A stretch of 64,000 nucleotides of DNA from Desemzia incerta (lineage in GTDB: Bacteria > Bacillota > Bacilli > Lactobacillales > Carnobacteriaceae). Each line of letters begins with the position of its first letter. The stretch's first letter is position 1. Of the stretch, positions 1 through 8,989 are shown piece by piece. The notes beneath the pieces are model-generated. The model saw only the letters and a program-made list of their open reading frames with translations. It was not told where the DNA came from and ran no database searches. The position numbers and the translations under genes are program-made. The DNA is taken from assembly GCF_900115825.1 (NCBI RefSeq), contig NZ_FOXW01000003.1, positions 1 through 64,000 on the forward strand. Reading direction: 5' to 3'.

Positions 1-1
1 C

Positions 2-220
2 TTTGCCAATCATTATCAGCTGATTCACAGTATGTCTCGCGTAGGTAAATGCATTGATAATGGCCCAATAGAGAACTTTTGGGGCACCATCAAAGAAGAG
101 ATGTATCGTTTAAAGACCTATACGAGCTTTGAAGCACTAGAACAAGATATCTCACAATACATCAGATTTTATAACACCCGACGGGTGACATTGAAAATGG
201 GATTACGTATTCCAGTATGA
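2..220 (+). CDS. IS3-family transposase OrfB, C-terminal fragment (5' partial)
   Basis: The reading frame is open from the window edge (first full codon at 2) and ends at 220. It encodes the end of an integrase-core (rve) domain: the SMSRVGKCIDNGPIEN segment carries the last acidic residue of the DDE triad (Glu of PIEN), followed by FWGTIKEEMY and the YIRFYNTRR motif near the C-terminus. In the family the final residues usually read like LTPVQYR; here the frame stops after LRIPV, so an indel may have altered the tail. The ATG at 32 is internal, not a true start. Function: transposition of the element by cut and paste through a circular intermediate (family knowledge). Whether the copy is active cannot be judged. 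Confidence 0.8.
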   Translation, partial: FANHYQLIHSMSRVGKCIDNGPIENFWGTIKEEMYRLKTYTSFEALEQDISQYIRFYNTRRVTLKMGLRIPV

Positions 221-226
221 AAAAAA

Positions 227-254
227 GCCATGCATGACAACTGTCATACATGGC
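227..254. terminator. Hairpin inside the IS tail
   Basis: GCCATG-C-ATGAC pairs with GTCAT-A-CATGGC around a short loop. An A-run precedes it on the + strand, so on the minus strand the hairpin is followed by a T-run. It could act as a minus-strand terminator protecting the transposase from outside transcription. Confidence 0.4.
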
Positions 255-277
255 ACAAAGAATTTTGTTTATTTGCC

Positions 278-302
278 TGTCTACTTGACAGGGGGCAGTT
301 CA
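278..302 (+). repeat. IS3-type right terminal inverted repeat
   Basis: The 25-bp sequence starts TGTCTACTTGACAGG and ends GCAGTTCA. The reverse complement begins TGAACTGCCCCCTGTCAAG, the usual look of an IS3-family end (TG...CA). It marks the boundary between the element and resident DNA. Confidence 0.7.
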
Positions 303-303
303 G

Positions 304-330
304 AAAAGAGGCAGAGTCTCTTCTTTTTTT
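304..330 (+). terminator. Weak terminator-like hairpin and T-run next to the IS boundary
   Basis: AAGAG pairs with CTCTT across a 7-nt loop and is followed by C then seven T. The stem is short. It may be the original terminator of the gene that lay upstream before the IS inserted. Confidence 0.35.
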
Positions 331-613
331 GAAGATTTGAAAGAAATATACATACTGGATATTTTACAATTGTGTTACAAATATCTCTTTTTTGTGTTCG
401 CAAAAACGAAAACAGAGATTTAACCGTTATATTTTAATATCAGTTATGTTAGAATAGAAAATGGATTTAAGAAAGAATTCGTTTAGTCAGTTGCTAACTG
501 GCTTTATAAACCCAATAGACAAGTGAAATTGCTAAACCCTTTTTGAGTGGAATAAATGGACTAGCCCCTAAAAAGTTATTACAGTGATTTAAAAAGAGGA
601 CGTGGAAAACACT
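331..613. other. Intergenic region upstream of engB
   Basis: No convincing gene. It holds an imperfect inverted repeat (ATCTC 383-387 with TGTGTTCG 393-400, against CGAAAACA 407-414 with GAGAT 415-419) and an extended -10 promoter candidate (TG 447-448, TAGAAT 450-455) with only a weak -35. The ribosome site AGAGGA is at 595-600. Confidence 0.4.
447..455 (+). promoter_or_regulatory. Extended -10 promoter candidate for engB
   Basis: TG-T-TAGAAT fits an extended -10. No good -35 lies 16-18 bp upstream, so this is tentative. Confidence 0.35.
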
Positions 614-1195
614 ATGAAAGTAAATCGTGCGGAATTTATCATCAGCGCAGTTTCACCAGCGCAATACCCGAATACCAATCTTCCAGAAATTGCTTTAGCA
701 GGAAGATCAAACGTAGGAAAATCTTCATTCATCAATAAAATGACTAACAGAAAGAATCTTGCACGAACTTCAAGTAAACCAGGAAAAACTCAGACATTGA
801 ACTACTATAAAATTGAAGATAAATTTTATTTTGTAGATGTACCTGGATATGGTTATGCAAAAGTCTCTAAAACAGAAAGAGCTAAGTGGGGAGAAATGCT
901 GGAAACCTACTTTACTAAAAGAGAAACATTAAAAGCGGCTGTTTGTGTAGTCGACTTCAGACACCCGCCAACACAAGACGATATCCAAATGTACAACTTC
1001 TTGAAATACTACAATGTGCCTGTTTTAGTTTTAGCAACAAAAGCAGATAAGATACCAAAAAGCAAATGGAATAAACATGAAAAAATTGCAAAAGAAGCAT
1101 TAGATCTAGATCCTTCTGACAGGTTGATTGTTTTTTCTTCAGAATTAGGTACGGGAATAGACAAAGTATGGAACTATATAGAATCTATTATTTAA
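614..1195 (+). CDS. engB: Ribosome biogenesis GTPase EngB/YsxC
   Basis: A TRAFAC-class GTPase needed for late assembly of the 50S ribosomal subunit in the cytoplasm. The product is 193 aa, normal for the family, with the P-loop GRSNVGKS (residues 30-37), the G3 motif DVPGYGYA, G4 TKAD and a G5 SS near the end. The frame is open from a GTG at 602, but that codon sits 1 nt after AGAGGA (595-600). I chose ATG 614, where the protein begins MKVNRAEF as in relatives, although the spacing of 13 nt is long. In many Firmicutes engB follows clpX; here an IS3 remnant lies upstream instead. It is followed after 86 nt by hemA with no terminator between them, so they may be cotranscribed. Confidence 0.95.
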   Translation: MKVNRAEFIISAVSPAQYPNTNLPEIALAGRSNVGKSSFINKMTNRKNLARTSSKPGKTQTLNYYKIEDKFYFVDVPGYGYAKVSKTERAKWGEMLETYFTKRETLKAAVCVVDFRHPPTQDDIQMYNFLKYYNVPVLVLATKADKIPKSKWNKHEKIAKEALDLDPSDRLIVFSSELGTGIDKVWNYIESII

Positions 1196-1281
1196 CTAAG
1201 TCGATTTGAGTTTACCGGTTTAAACCTGCAACTAACAGTAACTCACGAACTAGGGATAAAAGAACAAAAGGATGATAAACA

Positions 1282-2709
1282 TTGAAAATCTTACTTTATG
1301 GTGTTAGTCATCATTATGCACCAATTGAAATTAGAGAAAATTATGCAGTGGAAGATATTAGTGTGGCTAAACAGCTGGCTGATATCCACGCTTTCTCTGG
1401 CGTAGAAGAAGTGGCTATATTAACAACTTGTAATCGTACAGAATATTATATGTATGTAGATCCTGATTCATTTAAACATGGCGAGTTACTTCACTACTTA
1501 GCAGATTACACAGGATACGATGTTACTGAAGTGATCTCTACGACGTATGGTAAATCAAATCTAAGTGCAGCGACGCATTTATTTAACGTTACTTCAGGTT
1601 TGGATTCCTCTATTATTGGAGAAAGCCAAATCCTTGGACAAGTCAAATCGGCTTACCAAACTGCACAAGAGTCTGAGACCGTTGGACCTATTTTGAGTTC
1701 GTTATTCAATAAAGCTATTGCGTTCTCTAAAAAGATGCATACGGAAACTAAAATTGATCAAGTATCACGCGACGCAGCATCAGCTGCAGTGCAGTTGTTC
1801 AAACAAGAATGGAAAGATTTCTCTGACAGACGCTTTTTGATCATCGGTGCTGGCAAAATGGCGCAATCAGCTGCAAGAGCTTTGGTTTATCAAGGAGCTG
1901 AATCGATTACACTAGCGAGTCGTGATTACGACAAAACAAGTGAAGTGGTTGGGAAGTTGAATGAATGGGCAAATGCTTTAAAAACGAATGAAATGAGCAT
2001 ACGTACTTTCCACACGGGAGATTACGCTCATTTACCAATGTTTTTAGCGAAAGCAGACGGAGTCATCGCGGCCACTAAGTCCACTGAAGTCATCGTGACG
2101 GAAGATGTTATCAAAAAAATGAATGATATTCGTTTTTCAAAGAAAAAACAATTGATGATGGATCTTGCTGTTCCTCGAAACATAGAGATGGACTTGGAGA
2201 AAGATGAGCATATCCTTCTTTTTGATATGGATCGAATTGGTAACGAATTAAAATCGACTACCAAACTGCAAGAGAAAGAATTGAATCACATCAAAACGGA
2301 AATGGAAGAAGCTATCTACCAATTCAACTTTTGGTTTAAAGAGCGCAAATCGGTTCCGTATCTTGAAGAATTCAGCAAGAAAAACAGCCAGTTAAGAGAA
2401 ACGGTCATGCAAAGTTTAGTGAACAAATTGCCTGAATTGACGGAGCGCGAAACAGCGGTCATTGAAAAACACATGCAAAGTATCGTCAATCAAATGGCTA
2501 AAAAACCGATTCAGGCTTTAAAAGACATCACTAAAACCGATTCATCAGAAAAAGCAGATAGAGAATTGAAACAATTTGCTGTTCAAATGGGAATCATTGA
2601 AAAAGAGGTCCCAGCTGAAGAAGCAACACCAGAAGAAAATGAACTACCTGCTAGTACAAAGTTTAGTTTTGAGAGAAAAGAGGTTTTTCAGTATGAGAAA
2701 CACCACTAA
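1282..2709 (+). CDS. hemA: Glutamyl-tRNA reductase
   Basis: Reduces the glutamate of Glu-tRNA(Glu) to glutamate-1-semialdehyde with NADPH, the first step of the C5 route to tetrapyrroles. The N-terminal catalytic domain carries GVSHHYAP and LTTCNRTE with the nucleophile Cys50. [13 protein letters not shown] follows, then the NADPH-binding domain with IIGAGKMA (about residue 190) and a helical C-terminal dimerisation domain. At 475 aa it is slightly longer than usual because of an acidic tail. The start is TTG 1282, behind AAAAGGATG. The last 17 nt overlap hemL, which implies translational coupling. Unlike the Bacillus hemAXCDBL cluster, no hemX, hemC, hemD or hemB follows. Complete heme synthesis is unusual in Lactobacillales, so the use of the product here is uncertain. 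Confidence 0.95.
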   Translation: MKILLYGVSHHYAPIEIRENYAVEDISVAKQLADIHAFSGVEEVAILTTCNRTEYYMYVDPDSFKHGELLHYLADYTGYDVTEVISTTYGKSNLSAATHLFNVTSGLDSSIIGESQILGQVKSAYQTAQESETVGPILSSLFNKAIAFSKKMHTETKIDQVSRDAASAAVQLFKQEWKDFSDRRFLIIGAGKMAQSAARALVYQGAESITLASRDYDKTSEVVGKLNEWANALKTNEMSIRTFHTGDYAHLPMFLAKADGVIAATKSTEVIVTEDVIKKMNDIRFSKKKQLMMDLAVPRNIEMDLEKDEHILLFDMDRIGNELKSTTKLQEKELNHIKTEMEEAIYQFNFWFKERKSVPYLEEFSKKNSQLRETVMQSLVNKLPELTERETAVIEKHMQSIVNQMAKKPIQALKDITKTDSSEKADRELKQFAVQMGIIEKEVPAEEATPEENELPASTKFSFERKEVFQYEKHH

Positions 2710-3982
2710 ATCAGAATCCATCTTTCAAAAGTCGATTGATTTAATGCCAGGAGGCGTCAGCAGCCCTGTTAGAGCATTCAAATCAGTCGATGTTCCGCCT
2801 ATTGTAATGGAAAAAGGAAAAGGCAGCCATATTTTTGATGTTGACGGCAATGAATACATTGATTATGTATTGTCTTGGGGTCCATTGATCTTAGGTCATG
2901 CAAATCCAACTGTGGTTAAAAGTATCCAAGAGGCTGCTGCATTAGGAACTAGTTTTGGAACGTTGACGGAAATGGAAACGACCCTTGCTGAGCTGGTGAT
3001 TGAAAGAGTTCCTTCTATCGAGATGGTCCGATTCGTAAACTCTGGTACAGAAGCTACCATGAGTGCATTGCGCTTGGCTCGAGGGTACACTAAGCGAGAT
3101 AAAATCATTAAATTAGAAGGTAGCTACCACGGGCATGATGATTCTCTATTGGTAAAAGTTGGTTCAGGAGTTGCTACGCTGGGGCTGCCTGATTCACCAG
3201 GTGTTCCAAAAAATACAACTTCTAATACTTATGTAGCGCCTTATAACGATTTAAATGCCATTAAAGAGTTGTTTGCTGCATATCCGGGAGAATTTGCGGC
3301 TGTCATCATGGAGCCTGTCGCTGGAAATATGGGTGTCATTCCTCCTGTAGATGGATTTCTTGAAGGGTTGCGTGAAATCACTCTTCAAGGTGGGGCATTG
3401 TTGATCTTTGATGAAGTCATGTCTGGATTCCGTGTCGGTTACCATAGTGCACAAGGTCATTATGGAGTTACTCCAGACATTACTTGTCTTGGGAAAGTAA
3501 TTGGCGGAGGCGTACCTGTAGGAGCTTATGGCGGGAGAAAAGAAATCATGGAACACATGGCTCCAGCCGGGCAAATCTATCAGGCAGGCACTTTATCAGG
3601 AAATCCAATTGCCATGGCATCGGGCATTGCTACATTATCTCAACTCAAAAAAGCAGATTATGCACATTTTGAAAGTTTAAGCAATCAACTAAAAGAAGGC
3701 ATAGAAGCTTTAAGTGAAAAATACAGTATTGATATTACAGTCAATCAAGCAGGAAGTATGATTGGAATGTTCTTTACAAAAGGTCCTGTAACAAACTATC
3801 AACAAAGTAAAGCCAGCGATACAGTTTTCTTTTCCAACTATTATAGAGAAATGGCGGACAGAGGTGTTTTCTTGCCTCCTTCTCAATTTGAAGGATTGTT
3901 CTTGTCTACAGAACATACAAAAATGGATATTGAAAAGACATTGGCAGCAATGGATGAAAGTTTTGCAGTTTTAACTCAATAA
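2693..3982 (+). CDS. hemL: Glutamate-1-semialdehyde 2,1-aminomutase
   Basis: A PLP-dependent class III aminotransferase-fold enzyme that converts glutamate-1-semialdehyde to 5-aminolevulinate. The 429-aa product starts MRNTTKSE at ATG 2693, behind AAAAGAGG at 2677-2684, and overlaps hemA by 17 nt. An upstream in-frame start at 2576 lies deep inside hemA and is rejected. Visible motifs are [12 protein letters not shown] at the N-terminus, [33 protein letters not shown] and the PLP lysine in CLGKVIGGG (Lys268), then [10 protein letters not shown]. Together with hemA it forms a two-gene unit that supplies ALA and ends in a strong terminator. Confidence 0.96.
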   Translation: MRNTTKSESIFQKSIDLMPGGVSSPVRAFKSVDVPPIVMEKGKGSHIFDVDGNEYIDYVLSWGPLILGHANPTVVKSIQEAAALGTSFGTLTEMETTLAELVIERVPSIEMVRFVNSGTEATMSALRLARGYTKRDKIIKLEGSYHGHDDSLLVKVGSGVATLGLPDSPGVPKNTTSNTYVAPYNDLNAIKELFAAYPGEFAAVIMEPVAGNMGVIPPVDGFLEGLREITLQGGALLIFDEVMSGFRVGYHSAQGHYGVTPDITCLGKVIGGGVPVGAYGGRKEIMEHMAPAGQIYQAGTLSGNPIAMASGIATLSQLKKADYAHFESLSNQLKEGIEALSEKYSIDITVNQAGSMIGMFFTKGPVTNYQQSKASDTVFFSNYYREMADRGVFLPPSQFEGLFLSTEHTKMDIEKTLAAMDESFAVLTQ

Positions 3983-3997
3983 TGAACTTTGCTTAGA

Positions 3998-4027
3998 AAA
4001 GCATGGAGAAATCTCCATGCTTTTTTT
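3998..4027 (+). terminator. Rho-independent terminator of hemA-hemL
   Basis: AAGCATGGAGA and TCTCCATGCTT form a perfect 11-bp stem with a 2-nt gap in the middle, followed by a T-run. Confidence 0.9.
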
Positions 4028-4084
4028 ATACACATTTTTTTATACATTAATAAGCAAAATAAAGTGTATAAAAACGTTTTTATA
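4023..4084. promoter_or_regulatory. Nested inverted repeats upstream of the amino acid transporter
   Basis: An 18-bp perfect palindrome TATAAAAACGTTTTTATA occupies 4067-4084. In addition TTTTTATACAC (4023-4033) is the exact reverse complement of GTGTATAAAAA (4064-4074). Further TATAC-like words (4041-4046, 4086-4090) fill the region. This could be an operator array or a leader hairpin; no known regulator consensus is recognised. Confidence 0.4.
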
Positions 4085-4146
4085 TGTATAAATGGCAAAT
4101 ATTTTAAATAAATATTGCATAAATATCCTCCGTTTGTTAAGATATC

Positions 4147-4172
4147 TATAATATTTATGAATAAGTTATTCA
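4147..4172 (+). promoter_or_regulatory. -10 box and start-site palindrome for glnPH
   Basis: A perfect TATAAT lies at 4147-4152 without a good -35, which suggests an activated promoter. The expected start point falls at the beginning of the 15-nt palindrome TGAATAAGTTATTCA (4158-4172), which abuts the ribosome site AGGAGG (4172-4177). The palindrome resembles an ARG box (TGAAT...ATTCA) but with a 5-nt rather than 4-nt centre, so assignment to ArgR is only a possibility. Confidence 0.45.
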
Positions 4173-4183
4173 GGAGGAAAATA

Positions 4184-5674
4184 ATGAAGAATAAAAAAGG
4201 TTTATTGATGTTGTTTTACATACTCACTATGTTTTTATCTTTAGGCTTGAACGCAAGCTCAGCTCATGCGGAAGAAGTCGCGAGCGACTCTTCACTAGAA
4301 GAAATCAAAGAAAAAGGTGTACTGGTCATTGGGACAAGTGCAGACTTTCCGCCTTATGAATTCCATGCAACGATTGATGGAAAAGATACAATCGTTGGGA
4401 TGGATATTGAAATCGCTAAGAAAATCGCAGAGGATATTGGAGTAGAACTGGAAATCAAAGATATGCAATTTGATAGTTTGATTCCGGCGTTGGAAACCAA
4501 TAATATCGATATGATTTTAGCAGGAATGTCGGCTACAAAAGAAAGACAAGTCAGTGTCGACTTCAGCGATCCCTATTATTTTGCTACACAAAACATTGTG
4601 ATAAGAGCAGAAGACGAAGAGTTGTATGCATCGAAAAAGGACTTCAGCGGAAAAGTGATCGGCGCTCAAATGGGAAGCTTGCAAGAAACACTGGCCAAAA
4701 GTGAAATGACGGATTCGGAATTGATCACATTAGGGCAAACAACTGAGCTATTGTTATCATTAAAAACGGGGAAATTGGATGCTGTAGTTATGGAAGGGCC
4801 TAATGCTTTGGCTTTTACAGGAAACGATGAGTCGCTAATTACTTTCGAAGGTGGTTTTGAAGGCGGCGAGACAGATGGAACAGCTATCGCAATGCGAAAA
4901 GACGCAGATACACTAGTTACAGCGGTGAATGAGTCATTGGCAGAAATCAAAGAACAAGACTTGATTCCGGGTTATTTAGCAGAAACAGGGAAACACCTTG
5001 AGACCGCTCCAGCAGAAGGGGAAACTGAAGCAGAAAAAGGTTCTATTTTAGACTATTGGTCTTATTTTTTAGAGGGTACAGGGAATACGATTTTTATTTC
5101 TGTCGTTAGTGTATTGTTTGGTTCGTTGATTGGCGGATTGTTGGCGCTGATCAGAATTGGAGATAACAAGTTCTTGCGTTTCTTCGCTACAGCTTATGTA
5201 GAATTTGTGCGTGGGACACCGATGTTGATTCAAGTGATGTTCATTTATTTTGCGGTTGGTTACCTGATCAATATCCCAGCATTATTGGCAGGGATCATTG
5301 CTGTTTCTTTAAACAGCGGAGCCTATGTGTGTGAAATCATCCGGTCAGGATTGGCCTCAGTTCCAAAAGGACAAATTGAAGCTGCTCGAAGCTTAGGGAT
5401 GAGTAAAAAGACAGCTATGAGACACATTATTTTCCCTCAAGCATTGAAAAATATTTGGCCGGCTTTAGGAAGTGAATTTGTAACGATCATTAAAGAAAGT
5501 TCTATTGTATCAGTTATCGGAGTCAGTGAATTGATTTTCCAAACTCGTGTAGTGACATCGGTATCTTATAGAGGGATTGCTCCGTTAGCGGTCAGTATGG
5601 TCATTTATTTTATTTTGACGTTCAGCTTAACGAAACTATTGAATTACTATGAAGGGAAGATGGCGCATGATTAA
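4184..5674 (+). CDS. Polar amino acid ABC transporter, fused substrate-binding protein and permease
   Basis: This 496-aa protein combines an extracellular solute-binding domain (SBP_bac_3, about residues 38-280) with a membrane permease domain (BPD_transp_1, about 305-490). It is the GlnPH-type architecture used by lactic acid bacteria for glutamine, glutamate or arginine uptake. A signal peptide is visible (MKNKK, hydrophobic core, AHA cleavage site at 27-29). The binding domain has [11 protein letters not shown] and [10 protein letters not shown]; the permease has [20 protein letters not shown], the EAA loop that contacts the ATPase. ATG 4184 is preceded by AGGAGG with 6-nt spacing; the open frame upstream to 4115 covers the promoter and is not used. 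The ATPase gene overlaps its end by 8 nt. The exact substrate is not clear from sequence. Confidence 0.92.
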   Translation: MKNKKGLLMLFYILTMFLSLGLNASSAHAEEVASDSSLEEIKEKGVLVIGTSADFPPYEFHATIDGKDTIVGMDIEIAKKIAEDIGVELEIKDMQFDSLIPALETNNIDMILAGMSATKERQVSVDFSDPYYFATQNIVIRAEDEELYASKKDFSGKVIGAQMGSLQETLAKSEMTDSELITLGQTTELLLSLKTGKLDAVVMEGPNALAFTGNDESLITFEGGFEGGETDGTAIAMRKDADTLVTAVNESLAEIKEQDLIPGYLAETGKHLETAPAEGETEAEKGSILDYWSYFLEGTGNTIFISVVSVLFGSLIGGLLALIRIGDNKFLRFFATAYVEFVRGTPMLIQVMFIYFAVGYLINIPALLAGIIAVSLNSGAYVCEIIRSGLASVPKGQIEAARSLGMSKKTAMRHIIFPQALKNIWPALGSEFVTIIKESSIVSVIGVSELIFQTRVVTSVSYRGIAPLAVSMVIYFILTFSLTKLLNYYEGKMAHD

Positions 5675-6392
5675 GATCCAGCATTTAGCTAAATCGTTTA
5701 AAGACAACGAAGTATTAAAAGATATCAATGAAGAAATTAAACAAGGGGAGGTCGTTGTGATTATTGGACCTTCCGGTTCTGGCAAAAGCACGTTGCTACG
5801 TTGTTTGAATTTGCTGGAAATGCCTTCTAAAGGAGAAGTCGTCTTTGAAGGAACTTCCCTGACTGGATTGAAAGAAGAAAAACTGAATCATTTGAGAGAA
5901 AAAATGGGGATGGTTTTTCAAAACTTCAACTTATTTCCGCACAAGACGGTATTGGAGAACATGAAAATCGCTCCTATGAAAGTCAAAAATGAAGCAGAGC
6001 CTGTTGCAGAGTCGACAGCCATCAAGTTATTGAGAAAAGTTGGATTGGAAGAGAAAGCTCATATGTATCCAAACAGTCTATCAGGCGGTCAGCAGCAACG
6101 AGTCGCTATCGCTCGAGCATTAGCAATGGACCCTGATGTAATGCTTTTTGACGAACCGACCAGTGCACTTGACCCAGAAATGGTTGGGGAAGTGTTAGGT
6201 GTTATTCAAGATTTAGCTGAATCAGGCATGACCATGGTAGTTGTCACGCACGAAATGGGTTTTGCAAAAAAAGTAGCCGACCGTGTTTTATTTATGGATG
6301 CAGGTTACATTGTAGAACAAGGAACGCCGGAACAAATCTTTAATTCTCCGGTTAATGAACGGACACAAGACTTTCTAGCAAAAGTTTTATAA
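5667..6392 (+). CDS. glnQ: Polar amino acid ABC transporter, ATP-binding protein
   Basis: The cytoplasmic ATPase that powers the fused GlnPH-type permease encoded just upstream. The 241-aa product has Walker [11 protein letters not shown]-loop [11 protein letters not shown] signature LSGGQQQR, Walker B VMLFDEP and the switch histidine in [12 protein letters not shown] 5667 overlaps the upstream stop by 8 nt and is preceded by AAGGGAAG. The longer frame from 5649 starts inside the permease gene without its own ribosome site. Length and motifs match the GlnQ/HisP subfamily of polar amino acid importers. The substrate follows that of the partner and is not determined. Confidence 0.93.
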   Translation: MIKIQHLAKSFKDNEVLKDINEEIKQGEVVVIIGPSGSGKSTLLRCLNLLEMPSKGEVVFEGTSLTGLKEEKLNHLREKMGMVFQNFNLFPHKTVLENMKIAPMKVKNEAEPVAESTAIKLLRKVGLEEKAHMYPNSLSGGQQQRVAIARALAMDPDVMLFDEPTSALDPEMVGEVLGVIQDLAESGMTMVVVTHEMGFAKKVADRVLFMDAGYIVEQGTPEQIFNSPVNERTQDFLAKVL

Positions 6393-6414
6393 AAAAAGAT
6401 TTATGGGTCTTATG

Positions 6415-6455
6415 ATAAACGTCCTCTGATGTAACAGATCAGAGGACGTTTATTT
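6415..6455 (+). terminator. Terminator of the amino acid transporter operon
   Basis: ATAAACGTCCTCTGAT pairs fully with ATCAGAGGACGTTTAT across a 7-nt loop; only a short T stretch follows. Confidence 0.75.
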
Positions 6456-6571
6456 GTCGAATGAAGCTTTATCTCACTTGTTTGATGGACAAAATGGTAA
6501 AATCAAAGTACAATTAAGCGTGAATGTAGAAGAATCTTTCAAAGTTGGTTAAGGTTCAAACAGAGAATCCA

Positions 6572-6642
6572 GAAGTTTTTCAGAAAAAAAGAAAAACTTC
6601 ATCAATATATAGAATTATTCTAGTCTCAATCAATTGAGGAGG
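6572..6642 (+). promoter_or_regulatory. Leader hairpins in front of obgE
   Basis: Three palindromes stand in the 5' region: GAAGTTTTTC/GAAAAACTTC (6572-6581/6591-6600), TAGAATTATTCTA (6610-6622) and CTCAAT-CA-ATTGAG (6625-6638). The last one takes in the first bases of the obgE ribosome site GAGGAGG (6636-6642), so it could modulate translation. Confidence 0.35.
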
Positions 6643-6651
6643 AAATTAAGT

Positions 6652-7974
6652 ATGTCAATGTTTTTAGATCAAGTCAAAATTAATGTTAAAGCCGGTGACG
6701 GCGGGAATGGAATGGTTTCGTTCCGTCGTGAAAAATATGTGCCGGATGGTGGACCTTCAGGTGGTGACGGCGGGAATGGCGGAAACATCATTTTTATCGT
6801 CGATGAAGGATTACGTACCTTATTAGATTTTCGTTTTAATCGTCATTTTAAAGCTCCACATGGAGAAAACGGAATGACTAAAGGAATGCACGGTAGAGGA
6901 GCAAAAGATCTAACCGTTAAAGTTCCACCAGGTACTGTAGTGAAAAATGCTGAAACGGGAAGAGTATTAGGCGATTTGATTGAAGATGGCCAAACATTAG
7001 TAGTCGCTAAAGGTGGGCGTGGAGGACGTGGGAATATCCGTTTTGCTACTCCTAGAAACCCAGCTCCAGAAATTGCTGAAAATGGCGAACCTGGACAAGA
7101 ATTCGAAATTGAAATGGAATTAAAAGTACTGGCTGACGTAGGGTTAGTTGGTTTCCCTTCAGTAGGTAAATCAACATTGCTTTCCGTTGTTTCTTCAGCT
7201 AGACCAAAAATTGGCGCTTACCACTTTACAACCCTGGTTCCTAATTTAGGGATGGTTCGTACAGAAGATGGTCGCAGTTTTGTTATGGCAGATATGCCTG
7301 GTCTGATTGAAGGTGCTTCTCAAGGTGTCGGTCTGGGAATCCAGTTCTTAAGACATATTGAAAGAACGCGTGTGTTGCTGCATATCATAGATATGAGCGG
7401 AAGTGAAGGACGCGACCCTTACGACGATTTCCAAGTGATTAATAAAGAATTGGAATCATATAACTTGCGCCTGTTAGAACGTCCACAAATCATTGTAGCA
7501 AACAAAATGGATATGCCTGAATCCGAAGAGAATTTAAAAGCATTCAGAAAAAAAATCCAAGAGTTGAAAGAAAATGAATATGACGAAGATATCGCTATTT
7601 TCCCAATTTCATCTGTAACCCACAAAGGGATCAACGCGTTGATGAGCAAAACAGCTGATCTGCTGGAAAATACACAACCATTCCCTGTTTACGATGAGAT
7701 CGAGGAAGAGGAAGAATCTGTTCTTTACAAATATACACCAGAAGAGAAACCATATACCTTGACGAGAGAACCGGACGCATCTTGGACATTAGGCGGAGCT
7801 AAATTAATTAAACTCTTCCAAATGACCAACTTTGATCACGATGAATCAGCATTGCGTTTTGCCCGTCAGTTAAGATCTATGGGTGTGGATGCTGAGTTAA
7901 GAGAGCGTGGCGCTAAAAATGGCGATATCGTTCGCATGAAAGATCAAGAATTTGAATTTGAGTACTTGGAATAA
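6652..7974 (+). CDS. obgE: GTPase ObgE/CgtA
   Basis: A conserved, normally essential GTPase that binds the 50S subunit and links ribosome maturation to growth and stress signalling. The 440-aa product shows the glycine-rich Obg domain (about 1-158, with [17 protein letters not shown] and KGGRGGRGN), the G domain (P-loop GFPSVGKST near 167-175, [14 protein letters not shown]) and a C-terminal OCT domain (about 360-430) found in Gram-positive Obg proteins. ATG 6652 is preceded by GAGGAGG with 9-nt spacing; the upstream start at 6634 overlaps that site and is rejected. It appears to be the first gene of a run with rnz and a dehydrogenase. Confidence 0.96.
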   Translation: MSMFLDQVKINVKAGDGGNGMVSFRREKYVPDGGPSGGDGGNGGNIIFIVDEGLRTLLDFRFNRHFKAPHGENGMTKGMHGRGAKDLTVKVPPGTVVKNAETGRVLGDLIEDGQTLVVAKGGRGGRGNIRFATPRNPAPEIAENGEPGQEFEIEMELKVLADVGLVGFPSVGKSTLLSVVSSARPKIGAYHFTTLVPNLGMVRTEDGRSFVMADMPGLIEGASQGVGLGIQFLRHIERTRVLLHIIDMSGSEGRDPYDDFQVINKELESYNLRLLERPQIIVANKMDMPESEENLKAFRKKIQELKENEYDEDIAIFPISSVTHKGINALMSKTADLLENTQPFPVYDEIEEEEESVLYKYTPEEKPYTLTREPDASWTLGGAKLIKLFQMTNFDHDESALRFARQLRSMGVDAELRERGAKNGDIVRMKDQEFEFEYLE

Positions 7975-8031
7975 GACTGGTTGATATTGAGGGTCAAATT
8001 TTCATAGCTCAAAAAGATTAGGATGGACGAT

Positions 8032-8976
8032 ATGGAATTATTATTTTTAGGAACAGGTTCAGGGGTTCCTTCAAAACAACGCAACGTGACCAGTATTGCT
8101 TTAAAGTTGTTGGATGAAAGAAATTCAGTATGGTTGTTTGATTGTGGAGAAGGTACTCAACAACAAATATTAAACACAACATTAAAACCTAGAAAAATAG
8201 AAAAGATTTTTATTACCCACTTACACGGAGACCATATTTATGGTCTCCCGGGTTTGTTGGCGAGCAGAGCGTTTCAAGGAGGAGACGGACCTTTAACGAT
8301 TTATGGTCCTCCAGGAATTGAGCGGTTTGTGCGGACAACGTTAAAAATCAGCGGGACCTATTTAAAGTATGCCTTGAAATTTCATGAAATTCAGCAAGAA
8401 GGCATCGTTTTTCAAGATAAACAATTTACTGTCAGCTGCAAGGAATTGAATCACGGAATCCAATCTTTCGGATACAGAATTGAAGAAGCCAGTCACCAAG
8501 GTACGCTTCAAGCGGATAAACTGAAAGAAGCAGGTATTCCATTTGGTCCGCTTTTTGGAAAATTAAAAAATGGCGAAACGGTTACTTTAGAAGATGGTCG
8601 CGTTTTTAATGGAAAAGATTTTATTGGAGAACCTCACGAAGGAAGAATCGTAACGATTTTAGGGGATACCAAAAAAACAAAAAACAGCGTACTTTTGGCT
8701 GAGAACGCGGATGTATTGGTGCATGAAAGTACTTTTGACCATAAAAGCCGCCAATTAGCAAAAGAGTATAATCATTCTACCAATGTTGAGGCTGCAGAAA
8801 CAGCTAAAGAAGCAAACGTTAAACGTCTGTTGCTGACTCACATCAGTGCTCGCTTTTTAGCGAATGATGTTCATTTATTGGAAAAAGAAGCTCAAAAGAT
8901 TTTTCCTCACACTAAAGTCATGAAAGATTTTAGCGAAGTAGAAATACCGCTTAAGAAAGACCAAAATCAAGTGTAA
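8032..8976 (+). CDS. rnz: Ribonuclease Z (tRNA 3' endonuclease)
   Basis: A metallo-beta-lactamase-fold endonuclease that trims the 3' trailer of tRNA precursors lacking an encoded CCA. The 314-aa product begins [15 protein letters not shown], as in homologues, and has the zinc motif HLHGDH (63-68), GDTKKT with an Asp ligand and THISAR with a late His ligand. ATG 8032 is chosen because AGG at 8020-8022 gives suitable spacing; ATG 8023 would lie directly on that site. It lies 57 nt after obgE and 13 nt before the dehydrogenase gene, in the same orientation. Confidence 0.95.
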   Translation: MELLFLGTGSGVPSKQRNVTSIALKLLDERNSVWLFDCGEGTQQQILNTTLKPRKIEKIFITHLHGDHIYGLPGLLASRAFQGGDGPLTIYGPPGIERFVRTTLKISGTYLKYALKFHEIQQEGIVFQDKQFTVSCKELNHGIQSFGYRIEEASHQGTLQADKLKEAGIPFGPLFGKLKNGETVTLEDGRVFNGKDFIGEPHEGRIVTILGDTKKTKNSVLLAENADVLVHESTFDHKSRQLAKEYNHSTNVEAAETAKEANVKRLLLTHISARFLANDVHLLEKEAQKIFPHTKVMKDFSEVEIPLKKDQNQV

Positions 8977-8989
8977 AGGGGCTATTGAT

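Larger units (their letters stand above)
1..302 (+). mobile_element. Right end of an IS3-family insertion sequence (left part outside window)
   Basis: The segment holds the C-terminal part of an IS3-type DDE transposase followed by a non-coding tail that ends in a 25-bp sequence typical of IS3-family terminal inverted repeats, finishing in CA. The left end lies before the window, so the target duplication cannot be checked. It sits immediately upstream of the engB region, where clpX is often found in relatives. Family is seen; the exact IS name is not recognised. Confidence 0.8.

Noticed and set aside
2576-2692. Upstream extension of hemL into hemA
   Set aside because: The family start MRNTTKSE at 2693 has a good ribosome site; the extension lies wholly inside hemA.
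4158-4172. Definite ArgR binding site
   Set aside because: The palindrome has a 5-nt centre instead of the 4-nt centre of the consensus, and the transporter substrate is unknown, so it is kept only as a candidate.
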